From Diphasiastrum complanatum (taxonomy: Eukaryota > Streptophyta > Lycopodiopsida > Lycopodiales > Lycopodiaceae): a stretch of 64,000 bases of DNA. Below the pieces are notes generated by a model, which saw only the letters and a list, made by a program, of their open reading frames with translations, was not told the origin of the DNA and did not search any database. Position numbers and translations under genes: made by a program. The stretch lies in the NCBI GenBank assembly GCA_029204225.1, contig MU832656.1:1-64000 (forward strand), given 5' to 3'. This document shows positions 25,038 through 38,599 of this stretch, one piece after another (position 1 is the first letter of the stretch; each line of letters begins with the position of its first letter).

Positions 25038-26290
25038 GTGGCTGAAGGAGGACCAATAAACCCACGACCAATTATTGTTAGAAGGCTTCCTTGTTTAGAT
25101 ATACCAAAGTACAATGGGTTATCTGATTCCATCACATTTCTCCATAACTTTTCAGAATCATGTAGAGTTTATGACAAAGTCTTTCCACAAGATAAACTTC
25201 AGTTATTCCCTATGGCCTTAACTAGAGCTGCTCAGGATTGGTTTCATAACCAGGAAGAAGCAGAATGCACAGATTGGAAAGTGGTTAAAGCTGCTCTCAT
25301 TACAAGATTTAAGCCCAAGGAATTTATGGAAAATCCATTTCTTCTTTTAAGTAAAATTAAAATGGGAAAGAGAGAAGTAGTATGATATTATATTGAATGG
25401 GTTAAACACCTTAGACCTGAGTGTGATCCTGATCTAATCAATGACAATGATCATGAGAGTGGTCCTTCAGAGTAGTATGCAATATATGTTGTCGTGCAAC
25501 AAGAAGTAGCTAGACAATGGACCATAGCACCACTTGGATGTTTTGCATGCGGAGAGAATCACAGAGTTGCTAAATATCCAAACAAAGGGAAGTTTATACC
25601 ATTCTGTAGAGAATGTGGCTATGGACATTGTTATAAGGAATGTCCTGCAAGACCCAAACCACCACCAGTTACTGATCTAATGAATATGATTACAATCAAG
25701 AAAATACCAGTAGTTCAACTTGAACCAATTGTACCTTTGATGGTTGTTACTAGAGCTCAGAAATAGGTACCTGCTGAATCTGCACCAACTACATATATAC
25801 CTACCGCATCAGGGGTGTATCTGAATCTCAAAGCAGAAAAGAAAAGATATCAAGATATGAGGCAGTGGATTAAATAGTTGCATGAAGAAGAATTCCAATA
25901 AGCCGCTAAAGTAGCAACCAAAGTCCATTCTCCTTCTATGCCACAAGAAGACCCAAGAACACATGTTAATACATAGTTGCACCATCATGAAGAACCCTTC
26001 AAGATGACGGAACCTGAAGCACTGCAAATAGAAATGATCGTAAATATTTTGTCTAACAAGATGGCTATTACACTGGGAGAATTTCTTAAGCTGGTGCCTA
26101 AAGCAAAAAAAGTATTAGCAAAAAGATTGACTCAAGCTAGCTGATCAAACGACAGTCCTTTCTAGAAGAATGGTTAAAGACGTACCTGTCAAAATAGTTG
26201 GAGTGCAGTTTGTCATTACTTTTGTAGTAATGGACTTACCTGATGCGCCAAATGTATATCGAGTTTTATTGGTGTCGGAAAGAGGTGTGT
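25038..26290 (+). pseudogene. Ty3/gypsy-type gag and protease remnant
   Basis: Capsid of the Retrotrans_gag type (PKYNGLSDSITFLHNF, FPMALTRAAQDWF, WKVVKAALITRFKPKEF) runs from 25038 to about 25470 with internal stops. It is followed by two zinc-knuckle-like motifs at about 25.53-25.64 kb (CFACGENHRVAKY with its last cysteine lost, and CRECGYGHCYKEC). After more stops, a retropepsin-like tail appears at about 26.2 kb (VVMDLPDAPNVYRVLLVSE). Reverse transcriptase does not follow. It may belong to the same family as the gypsy RT at 23 kb but is separated from it by the copia chimera. Confidence 0.8.
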
Positions 26291-26518
26291 AGAAAGATAG
26301 GTCAAACTCGAATGAAAATAATTCGAACGTCTAAAAAGAAAACTTTTTATGCACAGCAGAATTAACTATCTTCCTCTTTCTCAATGCATGACTACACCTA
26401 TCAAAAATTGAACAAAACAGTAGTGACGAATATCACGTTCAATCTTTAGCAGCTAACTTTGAAATTGCTAGATACTAAGTGATTGCCTAGCCAAACATAA
26501 AACATCGAAAAAACATCA

Positions 26519-26595
26519 GACAAATAATTTGTCGCGAAATACTAGACAAATAATTAGTCGTGAATCACAAGACAAATAATAAGTCACAAAGAACT
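26519..26595. repeat. Three tandem copies of a 25-26 bp unit
   Basis: Copies start at 26519, 26544 and 26570, each beginning AGACAAATAAT and containing a GTCG/GTCA core. The array lies in non-coding sequence after the gypsy gag-protease remnant and could be part of an LTR or leader. Confidence 0.75.
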
Positions 26596-26599
26596 ACAG

Positions 26600-28880
<2,281 letters not shown>

Positions 28881-29284
28881 GCATCATGCTCACACACACA
28901 CACACATCGGCCTCCCGCGCTATCGATTGGCACACTTCGGCCATGCGCGATACACACACATACATCGGTCAACGACCATCGGCTTTCCTCCTAAACCATC
29001 GATGCTCGCCTGTCAACAACGGGCACTCTTTACTAGTATATATATAATTTACATTTGTGCAAAGGAAAGGCATGGAGCCGTTGTGTCGTCAGGAAGAAGA
29101 TCGTGGCTCTTGTCATTGTCAAGTTAGTTGCACAGTGCAGTGAGCGTGAGAAGGCTCGATTAGTCAAACTTCCCCTGATATGTCGGATAAGTCAGGTTTC
29201 TCCGATATGTCGGGTATACCTGATAAGTCGTCCAACTCTGACAAGTCGGGTCACTTTGATGAGTCGGGCTGCCATTCTCTTGCT

Positions 29285-30630
29285 GTCATCAGAGAGTCAT
29301 CCACAAATATTGTCAAAATCATGAACTTTCCTTCTATCCTTTTAATGTAGACATTGCAGTCAGGTTGTATTGGGTAGAAGTCTAGAGATTTCAGAGAACT
29401 ATCGAGCTTCCTGTATCAAGCTCGCAAGGCCTGCTTTAGATCATCGATACATATGCAACCGACAAGCATAATCTCGATTGTTCGATTCTTCATAACCTTC
29501 AGGTTGTTCTATAAAAATTTCTTTATATAAGTCTCCATGGAAGAAGACTATTTTGACATCAATATGATATATCTCCAGATCATATTTTGTAGCATAAGCG
29601 AGGAGTAGTCGGATGCTTGACATCTTGACCATCAGGGAGTATGTATCGAAATAGTTAATACTATATCTCTACGTGTAGCCTTTTGTGACAAGTCGAGCCT
29701 TATATCTTCTGACACTACCATCTGATCTCAACTTCTTCTAATATACCCATTTGCAGTCAACTTTCTTCTTTCCTTCGGGTAGTGGCTCAATGTCCATGTC
29801 TGATTCTGCTTCATTGATTCGATCTCTTCCAATATTGGTTGTTTCCAAAATTCACCTTCAAGATTATGAATTGCTTCTAGATATGTCGTTGGTTCCTCAG
29901 TGAAGCTGCAGAATTCAACATCTGTATCTTCACTAAAGATTATCGATGAATCTGTCAGGGGGTCTTTGAATTCTTTTCGAGTTAGCAGCTTATTCGATCT
30001 ATGACCATTCGGCATGCGTTTCCATCGAATAGAGCTCGTATTACAAGATTTGCTACCCTTGACACAAAGAGTAGATCTCTTCGCGCTCCTTGTAGCTCTG
30101 CATGCCCCGACAGTATATGGAATTGAAGAGTTCTGATGCCTTTGATATCGTGTCTGCTCCCATCACCCAACATCACTATTCTTGTGTTGTCTAGTGCCTT
30201 GTATTTCATCAAAATACTTTTGTTGCAGGTTATATGAGATGTGGCTCCTGAATCTATGACTATATCATAGTCATGCTGCGTTTAAGTTGCTAACTATTCA
30301 TCGACAACTATGAACACATTGTCGTTCTTCTCACCATCTTTGGATGATTTTGCGACATTTTTCTTTTCTCCTTTGTGCTTTCCTTTGGGATTGTGCCAGC
30401 ATTCATATGCTGACTCTTTTCTTGCAATGAGTGCAAGGCATAGTCGGATTAAACCAACATTTGTCTGCTGTGTATCCGGTCTTGTTACAATGATCAATGT
30501 AGAAGTAACTTTGTTGTTGTTGCCCTTTCTTGAAGACTTTATTTGCACTTGCAACATTTCATGCATATCATGTAGGAAATCCACAACTTTCTAGATCTTA
30601 ACAGACTTTGTCTCACATTTTTCGGAGATC
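29285..30630 (-). pseudogene. Ty1/copia gag-protease-RT remnant lacking integrase
   Basis: Reading the minus strand, a gag zinc knuckle with histidine changed to tyrosine (HCNKTGYTADKCW) lies near 30.47 kb. The protease follows (YDIVIDSGATSHITCNKSI at about 30.29-30.21 kb, then VMLGDGSRHDIKGI). At about 30.0 kb the sequence passes directly into the RT N-terminus (EPTTYLEAIHNLEGEFW, MKQNQTW), then KMSSIRLLLAYATKYDLEI and FFHGDLYKEIFIEQPEGY, and ends at the catalytic region FMILTIFVDDSL near 29.29 kb. The whole integrase domain is missing, so an internal deletion of more than 1 kb is inferred. Several stops and frameshifts are present. Confidence 0.88.
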
Positions 30631-30639
30631 TAGGTTGAA

Positions 30640-31285
30640 AACCGTACATCAACACAAAGGGACTATAACTTGTAGCAAAATGTTATCTACTATTGTAAGC
30701 AACCTCAATTAAAGGAATGTAATTTTCCCACTAAGACTGCTTGTGAGACACATATGTCCTCAACATATCCCTCATAGTCTGATTAGTCCTTTCCATCTGG
30801 CCATCTGATTCAGGATGATCAGTAGAACTAAAACTAAGCGAGGTTTCTAGCTTATGGAATACAACTGACCAAAAGTGAGTTGTAAACTTAGGATCTCTGT
30901 CACTAACAATATCACTTGACAATCCATGAAGCCTGAATAATCTTTCCACAAAGATCTGGGCTAAATTCGAAGCCTTAGCAGTTGACTTTACTGGTATGAA
31001 TGTAGCTAACTTAGTTAACTCTGTCCACTACAATCCAAATATAATCATTTTGACGTTGGGTCTTTGGAAGTCCAACTACAAAATCCATAGATATGCTTTT
31101 CCATCGTTTTGAGAGATATCTAAGGACTTTAAGCATTCCGCTTTGGCTAACTGATAAGGTTTACATCTAACCACATTATGGCTTGAGTTTTGGCCAATAA
31201 ATCTCTCTTCTGACCAAGTCCAAGCTCCTGTGTATACCTGCATGATCTGCACATGGTACTTCATGACACTCATAAAGAATTATCC
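30640..31285 (-). pseudogene. Ty3/gypsy integrase fragment
   Basis: Minus-strand remnant of a gypsy integrase. An HxxxH-type N-terminal segment (HAGIHRSLDLVRRE) lies near 31.23 kb, then SISMDFVVGLPKTQ, YIWIVVDRVN and ERLFRLHGLSSDIVSDRDP. The core ends with STDHPESDGQMERTNQT, containing the catalytic glutamate region, and a tail YIPLIEVAYNS. Frameshifts separate the blocks. It is butted against the copia remnant at about 30.6 kb. Confidence 0.9.
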
Positions 31286-31288
31286 TCT

Positions 31289-32197
31289 TTATCTCATCAT
31301 CCTCTGGTCATCATCACCCCCCATGTCGGTGTTAGTTTCTGGAAGGTTGGGGATGGAATGATCTGGGGAGAGGGGTGCGGGGGTGATAGGTTTAGGAGGA
31401 GGCGGAATCAACAAGTTATATGCAGCACCGGGGGAGTGGAGTTGTTGGAGGAACTCGTCTCGTCGGGCTTTGTAAGTGTCACTGCCATTCTGCAAATTTA
31501 CCAATGCTGCCAACATCTCATATTCTCGCAAGCCGAGAATATGTTGCAAGTCATGCATGAACACATACTCTTGCCCATTAATGATGATTGGAGCAAGGCC
31601 ATGGATTCGAAGCACAACATCATCGGACTCATCTATATCTTCTGGCTCCGCTGATGTGGATGCACCTGTTGCCTCTTGCGCAGCCAAGACTGCTTCGTGC
31701 TCCGCGGATAAATCTTCTTCTTCACCCTGGTCATGCATCTCGTTCACCTACTCACTATGATTGTGTTCGTTGCAGGCCACAGTCGCTAGAAACTCATTAA
31801 GCAAAAAAATAACATTAATCTCACCGGATAGAGACTTCCATCCTACACTTTTAAGATCAAAAGTTTTCAGCTGATCCTTGGTCATCTCCAAGTAATGATC
31901 ATTACCCAAGTGACTAATAAATCTGTTGAGACGAGCGATAAAGGGTCTATCTCCTTTCCATATATAACTAAGCAAGTTATATGGAATCCACATGATAGTT
32001 GAGCCAGGAATTTGTATGGCATAAGGCTTCAAAGTTTCATCTATATACTCACTCACATACGTGAATGCATCCATATTAGCCCGTAGAGTGGCAAGCGTGT
32101 CTATTCTACCGGTGAACATACAATAAATGCGATCTAACTGATCTAAAAACTGTGTGGGGGCTAGCAGATTGGCCAACTCTATTTTAGAGGACGACAT
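31289..32197 (-). pseudogene. Unknown protein of about 300 residues, interrupted by one TAG
   Basis: An ATG at 32197 opens a 149-codon frame, then a single in-frame TAG near 31750, then 150 more codons in the same frame ending at 31289. The N-terminal half looks like a compact alpha-helical domain (DRIYCMFTGRIDTLATLRAN, IMWIPYNLLSYIWKGDRPF). The second half has an acidic linker (SAEPEDIDESDD), a short folded-looking segment (LRIHGLAPIIINGQEYVFMH) and a proline-rich tail. I recognise no family. It has a convincing TATA box upstream and sits just downstream of the transposase-like gene on the same strand, so it may be a partner gene of that element. It could equally be host-derived. Apart from the TAG it looks well preserved. 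Confidence 0.5.
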
Positions 32198-32320
32198 TGT
32201 GATGCAACTAAGAACACTAATTTACCAGCAAACTAGTAGTCTAATTGAGAAAGACAAGCTAAATTACGAGGAAAGAAATTTCAACAAAGCAAGAAGTGAC
32301 AACAAAATGAAAACCCCCAC

Positions 32321-32331
32321 TCTTATATAGA
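32321..32331 (-). promoter_or_regulatory. TATA box of the unknown 32-kb gene
   Basis: On the minus strand the sequence CTCTATATAAGAG lies about 125 bp before the ATG at 32197, a normal spacing for a plant core promoter with a short leader. A pyrimidine-rich leader follows. Confidence 0.6.
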
Positions 32332-32462
32332 GGGATGTGTTTCCAAAAATAGATATTATTATAAAACAAAATAAAGCAATTTCTATCTATAGCAACAATC
32401 CAATTCGTCAGTAATATTTATCACAAAGGAATATTTGAATTACAATTCAACATAAATTGCTT

Positions 32463-33876
32463 TTATTCCATCTCATCAGTTTCCGTAGCTTCTCTAGCGT
32501 TGTTTTCCAAAACATTGGATGTTGGTGTCCTCGGCATCCATCTCTTTCCAACTCGGACTCTAGACATCCTCCATTCTTGATGCCTTGTTTTAGCATTAGA
32601 GGACTGCCATGTCGTCTTTCTAACTGAATTTGAATTGGAGATCATTGAACTCAACTCTTCAGTTCTTGTGTTTTGAAAGTGTCCTCGGCCCAGAACTCCT
32701 CTGTAAAACCATTACTAAGACCCTTTCCTCCACCATGGCATGAATTTTTGAAATATGCAGCCTTTGCCCTATAATGACTCTTTTCCATGCCTTGCGTATT
32801 CCAGATAGCTAATGATCCGTAGGTTTTCATAAACCAAGGTCCATGAGCATAAAAGATCTGCTGTTCATAGAGAATTTGTATTAGTTTAAATCTTTATAAA
32901 TACATAAATACGAAAGTAAAAAATATGAGACACAAATACCATATAGTGAGTTATGTGTGTTTCTCCCCATGCATCGATTATCAATTCAGTAAATGTTTTG
33001 ATTCTCTTGCGTATCTATCCAAATCTTCATCTCTCACAATCTTTTTGTTGATAGTTTGTGACAAGGCATCAAATGCTTGCCAAATCTTAGCACGTGTAGT
33101 TGCCATGCGAGGATCTGAGCCAATATTTGTTGTGCATTGACATATTTTCTTCCAGTACTCCCATTCAACACTGCTTGAAAATCGAAATCCACAATAAATG
33201 TTCTTACCATTTGTTTTAACTTCATAATGTCGGATCATCATCGCTTGGACCTTTTTCAGATCTAAGAATACATTGTTGCCTTGATGATAATGAAAACATG
33301 TCGGAGGTCCTTTCTTCTTATTGGTTGCTGTAAAAGAATCCTCAATATGCTGAAACTCTCCTAATTCAGAGAGCAAAATCGAATTGCATTCTCGTTTGGC
33401 AGATTCAACAAGTTTATAAGTAGGTATTATTTGATGGCGTTTTAACCCATTTCTGTCAGAGCATTTCATATACTTCTTCATAGCTCTATACCCCTTGCGA
33501 CTCACACCTCCTTGGTCACATGCGTACACCATCTCTTTAACATTTGGATTTGGCTTGAACTTGTCGACTAGCTTTTTTGCAATTCTCAAGCGAATTGAAT
33601 CACTTGTTTTATCTTCCACAATCTTAATCAAATCTTTACCCTTCAAAAAATGTTTCATATATTTTTTTCGGCAATAGAATCTTTTTCAACCGTCTTTTGC
33701 AAGAACTCTTTTTTGTCCCTCATACGTCTTTTACTGGCACCACCACCTGATGCCAAAGCTTCTAGTTTGTGTCTCTTAGTGTTCTCATTTTGTGCTTGCT
33801 GATGTCTCAGCTTGGATTCTTCGAGAATCCATTGCTTGACAATAGCCAAGCAGTCCATTCCGACCATCCCCAACAA
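32463..33876 (-). pseudogene. Transposase-like protein of an unrecognised family, copy A (core deleted)
   Basis: Blocks on the minus strand: a charged coiled-coil-like N-terminus (33876-33655), then a one-base frame change in an A7 run, then a 225-codon frame (33658-32981) with GGVSRKGYRAMKKYM and NNVFLDLKKVQAMMIRHYE. Another frame change in an A4 run leads to AWGETHITHYM, an apparent intron (donor GTATTTG, acceptor GAACAG, about 100 bp), and a C-terminal exon with GSLAIWNTQGMEKSHYRAK and HGGG. The same blocks occur in the same order at 60.4-63.0 kb (CISREAYATMFKMI, NNLFIDINQLLTFIINFYG, SAWGVDI, SLSIWSLQGMEKSHWQAR, HGE), which establishes a common family. The middle domain present there, with a zinc-ligand-like HPCLYC, is missing here. 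Function unproven: a mobile-element protein is inferred from copy number and context. Confidence 0.6.
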
Positions 33877-35479
33877 ACCTTAACAAACTATGTACATCAA
33901 AAAATTTAGGAGGAGCATCTACAGTGGATTATGAGGGTATAAATCACCTCTTACCCATAAGTCAATATGTTTTTTGCCTTCTAATCTCCAACAATGCATC
34001 TCTCATATGGATTTAAGTTAACATGCCATGCAGCTTTGGTGGTCGCATAATCCTTCTCTAACTTCACATGTAAGTGATCTTGGTTGTCATCTTGAAGATG
34101 TCGAATTTCCCAAAAGAATCTATGTAGAACTTTACAATATACCTTAATCAAATGGTGTCAAAGTTCAATGTGAACTAACCATGATATAAGCTTTATTAGG
34201 CATATACTAGTTTCCATCCCTAGGGTCCTATTGTAGTTAGGACAATGAAAGGTCGTCCTATACTAGCCCTACTCTAGTTGTAATTTGTAACTTACCTATT
34301 AGTTGCCTATTATAGTCTATGCAAATAACCTACAATAGTCTATGAAAATGAGACCTACATTTAGGCCTTAACTCTTGCTCACCTTGTATGGTAACCCAAG
34401 GTAAAGGTGCCACATAATATTGATTAGCACTAAATTAATTATGATTAGAAAACTTGTTTAGGCAAGGAAGAGGCCCTTTTTGAGTCCAAAAAGGGCCCTA
34501 ATGCGATAAACACCCTCACAAATTGGTTTGCTAGAGCATAAAATATGATATGATTAGAAACAAGACATCTTGAAAGCTACTAGACAGAGCCGTAAAGGTA
34601 GATAGAGATCCAACGATGATCACTTGAACTTACAATAAGACTTGTTGTTCGAAATATACCACAAACAATTATCACATAGGAAGAGCCATGGATGAGGGCC
34701 TACTATATGAGCATTTTGGATACATAGGTGTAGAAACTGCGTACCCAACACCTAGTAGAACAAATTCCACCTACAGGAGTTTCAAATATTGGTTGTTCGA
34801 CATTGTAGAGGATAGGGCAATAATCAAAAGGCCACATATGCCAACCCCTGCATGTAGAAATAATTGTAATGGAGAGAATAGTGACAAAAAACCTGGCGCT
34901 CATGGGCCATGAATCTAGAACGCCAGATTATGCTGGGAGAGAAAGGATATTGACTACCCCCTTGAGCCATAACATATCTGTGTTGGTGTATGAATGAAAG
35001 TCTGCTTGGTCCATGATTAATTACAATTGCAACGGACATGACGAAAGCAGAACACGAGAGATGATCACGATAAAAACGATGTCTCTACCAATAGTAAGAA
35101 AAACAATGAACACAATAGTAACTGTGATTTCAAGAACGTGGATTGACTAGGAATGGAATCAAAAGCTTGTTATCCCTTTTGGATTATCATAGTACAAATC
35201 TGAGACTGCCGTAACAGTAGGATCACGAAGCATTAGGCGTCTTGGACATCCATGCGATCCTCTGTCTTTGATAATCGTGTTTGTGTGCAAGACAGTGAGA
35301 GAGACAATTGCATTCAATCAAGAACGTAAGGATTGAACAATAGCAAATCTGTATCTATATAGAAGAGAATCGGAACACAATACAATAGCGCTGATAAGCG
35401 CGTGCTCCTAATTACAGACTCAAAACAATAGCTACAGTTCTAGATCTCTCTGTATAAATCACTAACTCTAAGGAGTGGT
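33877..35479. other. AT-rich non-coding interval
   Basis: No protein-coding similarity recognised. Short frames at 34.7-35.0 kb are not convincing. Part of 34.98-35.46 kb could be leader or LTR sequence of the minus-strand gypsy remnant that follows, but no paired repeat was found. Confidence 0.3.
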
Positions 35480-36050
35480 AAAGTTCATCAATCCGACTAA
35501 GAGCATCTACAACTTGGTTAGAGTTGCCTTTGATTATTGGATCTCATGTTTAAATTCCTGCATAAGCTCAACCCAATGAGCTTTACGACCCCTCAGATCA
35601 TTTTAATTACAAAAGTACTTTAGAGACTGGTGATTTGTATACACTATAAACTGACTACCATAAAGGTGATGCCTCCAGGTTTTAACTGCATGTATTACAA
35701 CAAATAACTCCTTCTGTTGAGCTGTATAACGCAACTGAGGTCCAAATAGTTTCTTGCTCTCAGACGCTGTCAATGTATCATTTTCTAAAAGAACTGCTCC
35801 TATCGTCAAATCACTTGCGTCAATTAGTACGACATAAGGTAAATCTGGATTCACGATCTGTAAAATAGGAGCTAAAGCAACCATTTGTTTGAGTTTCTCA
35901 AAACATTGATTCAGTTCTTCATTCCACTCAATAGGTGGACTAGGATGACCTCTCTTATTTTTCTTATTAACTCTGTCTTTAGTCAGATTACGTTTGCTAA
36001 TTTTCAATTGACTTACGAAAGAAAACTGTAAAACCAAGAAAAGATTTAAC
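35480..36050 (-). pseudogene. Ty3/gypsy RNase H domain fragment
   Basis: Minus-strand frame with the hallmarks of the gypsy RT/RNase H connection: WNEELNQCFEKLKQMV, APILQIVNPDLPYVVLIDAS, IGAVLLEN, LRYTAQQKELFVVIHAVKTW, and RHHLYGSQFIVYTNHQSLKY. The preceding RT and following integrase are absent from this copy. It abuts a plus-strand copia fragment at about 36.05 kb, so the two meet head to head. Confidence 0.9.
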
Positions 36051-36058
36051 TTCTCTTA

Positions 36059-36580
36059 TTGTCTTCGGTATCGACCACTCAAGCACTGTTAGATGATATC
36101 CTTCTTTTAGGAAGCTCTATATCAGCTATAGAAGAAACAAAGAAGAAGTTGGCATCTAAATTTGAAATGGTCGATCTTGGAGAGATTCATTTCTTCTTAG
36201 GAATCCAAATAAAAAGAGATAAAAAATATAAAATTATTTTTCTTAGCCAACAACAGTAATGCTTAATGTATCTTATGGTTTGCACTAGACCGGATGTTTG
36301 TTTTTCAACAATTATCTTAAGTCAGTTCAATGATTGTTACATGGCTAAACATTGGATTGTGGCCAAACGGATCCTAAGATATCTTAAAGGTACAATGGAC
36401 TTTGGTATACTATTTGAAGGGGGAGCAAATTCATCATTGGTAGCCTACACAAACACGAGTTGGGGAACTAATCGGCATTCCAGGTCTACCACAGGTTCAG
36501 CATATCTCTTATGCGGAGGAGCCCTTGGATGTATGACTAACAAACAGAACGCAGTAGTTGCAATGTATAATCAACTCTAG
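36059..36580 (+). pseudogene. Ty1/copia RT C-terminus and RNase H fragment
   Basis: Plus-strand reading starts in the RT palm (LLDDILLLGSS), continues with FEMVDLGEIHFFLGIQIKRD, and after a stop and small deletion reads YLMVCTRPDVCFSTIILSQF, AKRILRYLKGTMDFGILFEG and TSWGTNRHSRSTTGSAYLLC. It ends at NAVVAMYNQL, where the conserved STTEAEY motif should begin. There it passes directly into the 291-bp tandem repeat. Confidence 0.9.
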
Positions 36581-37160
36581 AACATCTGCACCACTAGACA
36601 TAACACTTAGTGTATAATTGCCGCATTCAAATTTCTAAAGCTTGTAGAAAAATCTCACAAAGGTCTGAAAACTTACCAAAAAAGCGCATTGTCATTTGAA
36701 ACACCGCTTTGAATCATCGTATGAACATGCAAAAATCTATATGTATTGGACATATTTTTGTCAAATAGACTCTACATTGACTTAATACATTCTCATCACA
36801 AAGAAGGTACATGAGCTTGTACCCACGTTTTAGCATTGAAACATCTACAAACAATGTATTATCAACTCTAAAACATCTGCACCAATAGACATAACACTTT
36901 GTAAAATTGCCGCATTCAAATTTCTAAAGCTTGCAGAAAAATCTCACAAAGTCTGAAAACTTACCAAAAAAGTGCATTGTCGACTAAAACACTGCTTTCA
37001 ATCATCGTATGAACATACAAAAATCTATTTGTATTGGACAAATTTTTGTCACATCAACTCTACATTGACTTATTACATTCTCATCACAAAGAAGCTTGTA
37101 CCCATGTTTTAGCATAAAAAGATCTACAAACAATGTACAATCAGCTCTAAAACATCTGCT
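36572..37160. repeat. 291-bp tandem repeat, two copies plus a partial third
   Basis: Copy 1 starts at 36572 and copy 2 at 36863, both with CAACTCTARAACATCTGCACC and extended, about 90% similar sequence including CATTCTCATCACAAAGAAG. A third, more diverged partial copy starts at 37142, and further diverged pieces occur to about 37.45 kb. The array is AT-rich and non-coding. It interrupts a copia RNase H exactly at its left edge and is followed by another copia RT fragment. Confidence 0.88.
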
Positions 37161-37629
37161 CAAGACAAGGGAGTCTGCAAGAGATAGTGCTTGAAATCAT
37201 CATGGAAACATGCAAAATTCTATGTTGACATGAGAACACATATTTTGCATTGACATGAGAATAAATGCTATCAAGCTAGTAAAGATAGATACGAAGCCAC
37301 CAACATGGACAAAATTTTAAGTATAAAATTGTCTCATTCGAGTTACTAAACTTGCAAAAAAATCACACAAGACGCTAGGAACTTACCAAAAAAGAACATT
37401 GTTGGCTGAGATAGTGCTTCGAATCATTGCAGTAATATGCAAAGTTTTGGCTATATTTGGCTTGTCGTTACATCTATTCACATCAACTTGATACACAAAC
37501 AAGTGCATGAGTTTGAATCTGTGAAATTTCCAGCAAGTTCACACGTGTGGGATGTACTTTCAAAGTGTGAATGATCATAAGCTTTGTGTTTGCACATCGA
37601 TCAATTGTAGCTTGAAAAACAAGATCTAT

Positions 37630-38236
37630 CTTTAGATCTTTAAGGATTCATCAAAGATGAGTCCAAAATTTGCTTGCTATTCAAAAGTCTTTATGGACTT
37701 AAGCAAGCACCAAGATCATGGTATGCTAGACTCAATCCTTTCAGGACTTGTCTCACTAGGATTTATTCTAAGTGACTATGATCCTTCCATGTATATAAAG
37801 TTTTTTGAGCCTAGTGATATTGTCATTCTTCTAATTTATGTTGATGATATTATCCTAAGTGGAAGTTGTATCAATTTAGTTAAAGAAACTAAAGTTGCAC
37901 TTGGAAGTGAGTTCAAGATGCAAGATCTAGGAGAAATTCACTACATACTAGGTCTAGAGATTGACTTTCATAATGATCAAGCTTTTATATGTATCTAAGT
38001 ATGCTCTTTCAATGTTGAAAAAATTTAATATGATAGATTGTAAGAGCATTGACACTCCTATGGAGCAAGTTGTAAAAGATCCTAATAAGGGAGATGAAAG
38101 ATCTTTCAAGGACATCACCCTTTTTAGGAGTCTTATTGGCTCCTTAATATGGCTTACAATAACTAGGCCCGATTTGAGTTTTGGTGTTCATAAATTGAGC
38201 CAATCAATGCAAGATCCTACAATTCATCATTGAAAA
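37630..38236 (+). pseudogene. Ty1/copia reverse transcriptase fragment
   Basis: Plus-strand remnant. A frameshifted CLLFKSLYGLKQAP-type motif lies near 37.67 kb, followed by LGFILSDYDPSMYIKF, the catalytic IYVDDIILSGS and FKMQDLGEIHYILGLEI. In another frame come KYALSMLKKFNMIDCKSIDT, LFRSLIGSLIWLTITRPDL and FGVHKLSQSMQDPT. It ends before RNase H. Together with the fragment at 36.06-36.58 kb it shows two copia copies in the same orientation separated by a satellite. Confidence 0.9.
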
Positions 38237-38580
38237 ATAGCCTTATCACGAAAATCATCCCAAAAATCTAGAAGTCCTAGCCATACAAGATGGCTATGCC
38301 ATTGCGTAAGAGCCACTGAACAACAGATGCTTCATCTACGGTGAAGCGGGCCACTTTATTGTTGATTGTATGGTCAAAACAAAGTATCATGTCGAATGCC
38401 CCGACTATGTTAGAAAACACAATTTCAAAGACTGTCCAAAATAACATAATAAGATCCTACCTCCCCGCCATGCCCATTACGAATCCGGTTAGGATCCCCA
38501 TGACAACACAACACGAGCACCATAGCAACCAACTGTTAAATCTGCTGCTCAATTGGGAAGTTCCTTGAAAACTTCTACAA
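38237..38580 (+). pseudogene. Retroelement gag remnant with degraded zinc knuckle
   Basis: One plus-strand frame reads RCFIYGEAGHFIVDC, a CCHC knuckle whose second cysteine is replaced by tyrosine, followed by a second cysteine cluster (CPDYVRKHNFKDC). Stops interrupt it. This is the C-terminal nucleocapsid part of a gag, directly following the copia RT fragment and therefore from another element. Confidence 0.65.
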
Positions 38581-38599
38581 TACCATGAGATTAACTAGA

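Noticed and set aside
26519-26595. Short regularly spaced repeats considered as a CRISPR-like array
   Set aside because: The units are directly adjacent with no unique spacers, and the genome is eukaryotic.
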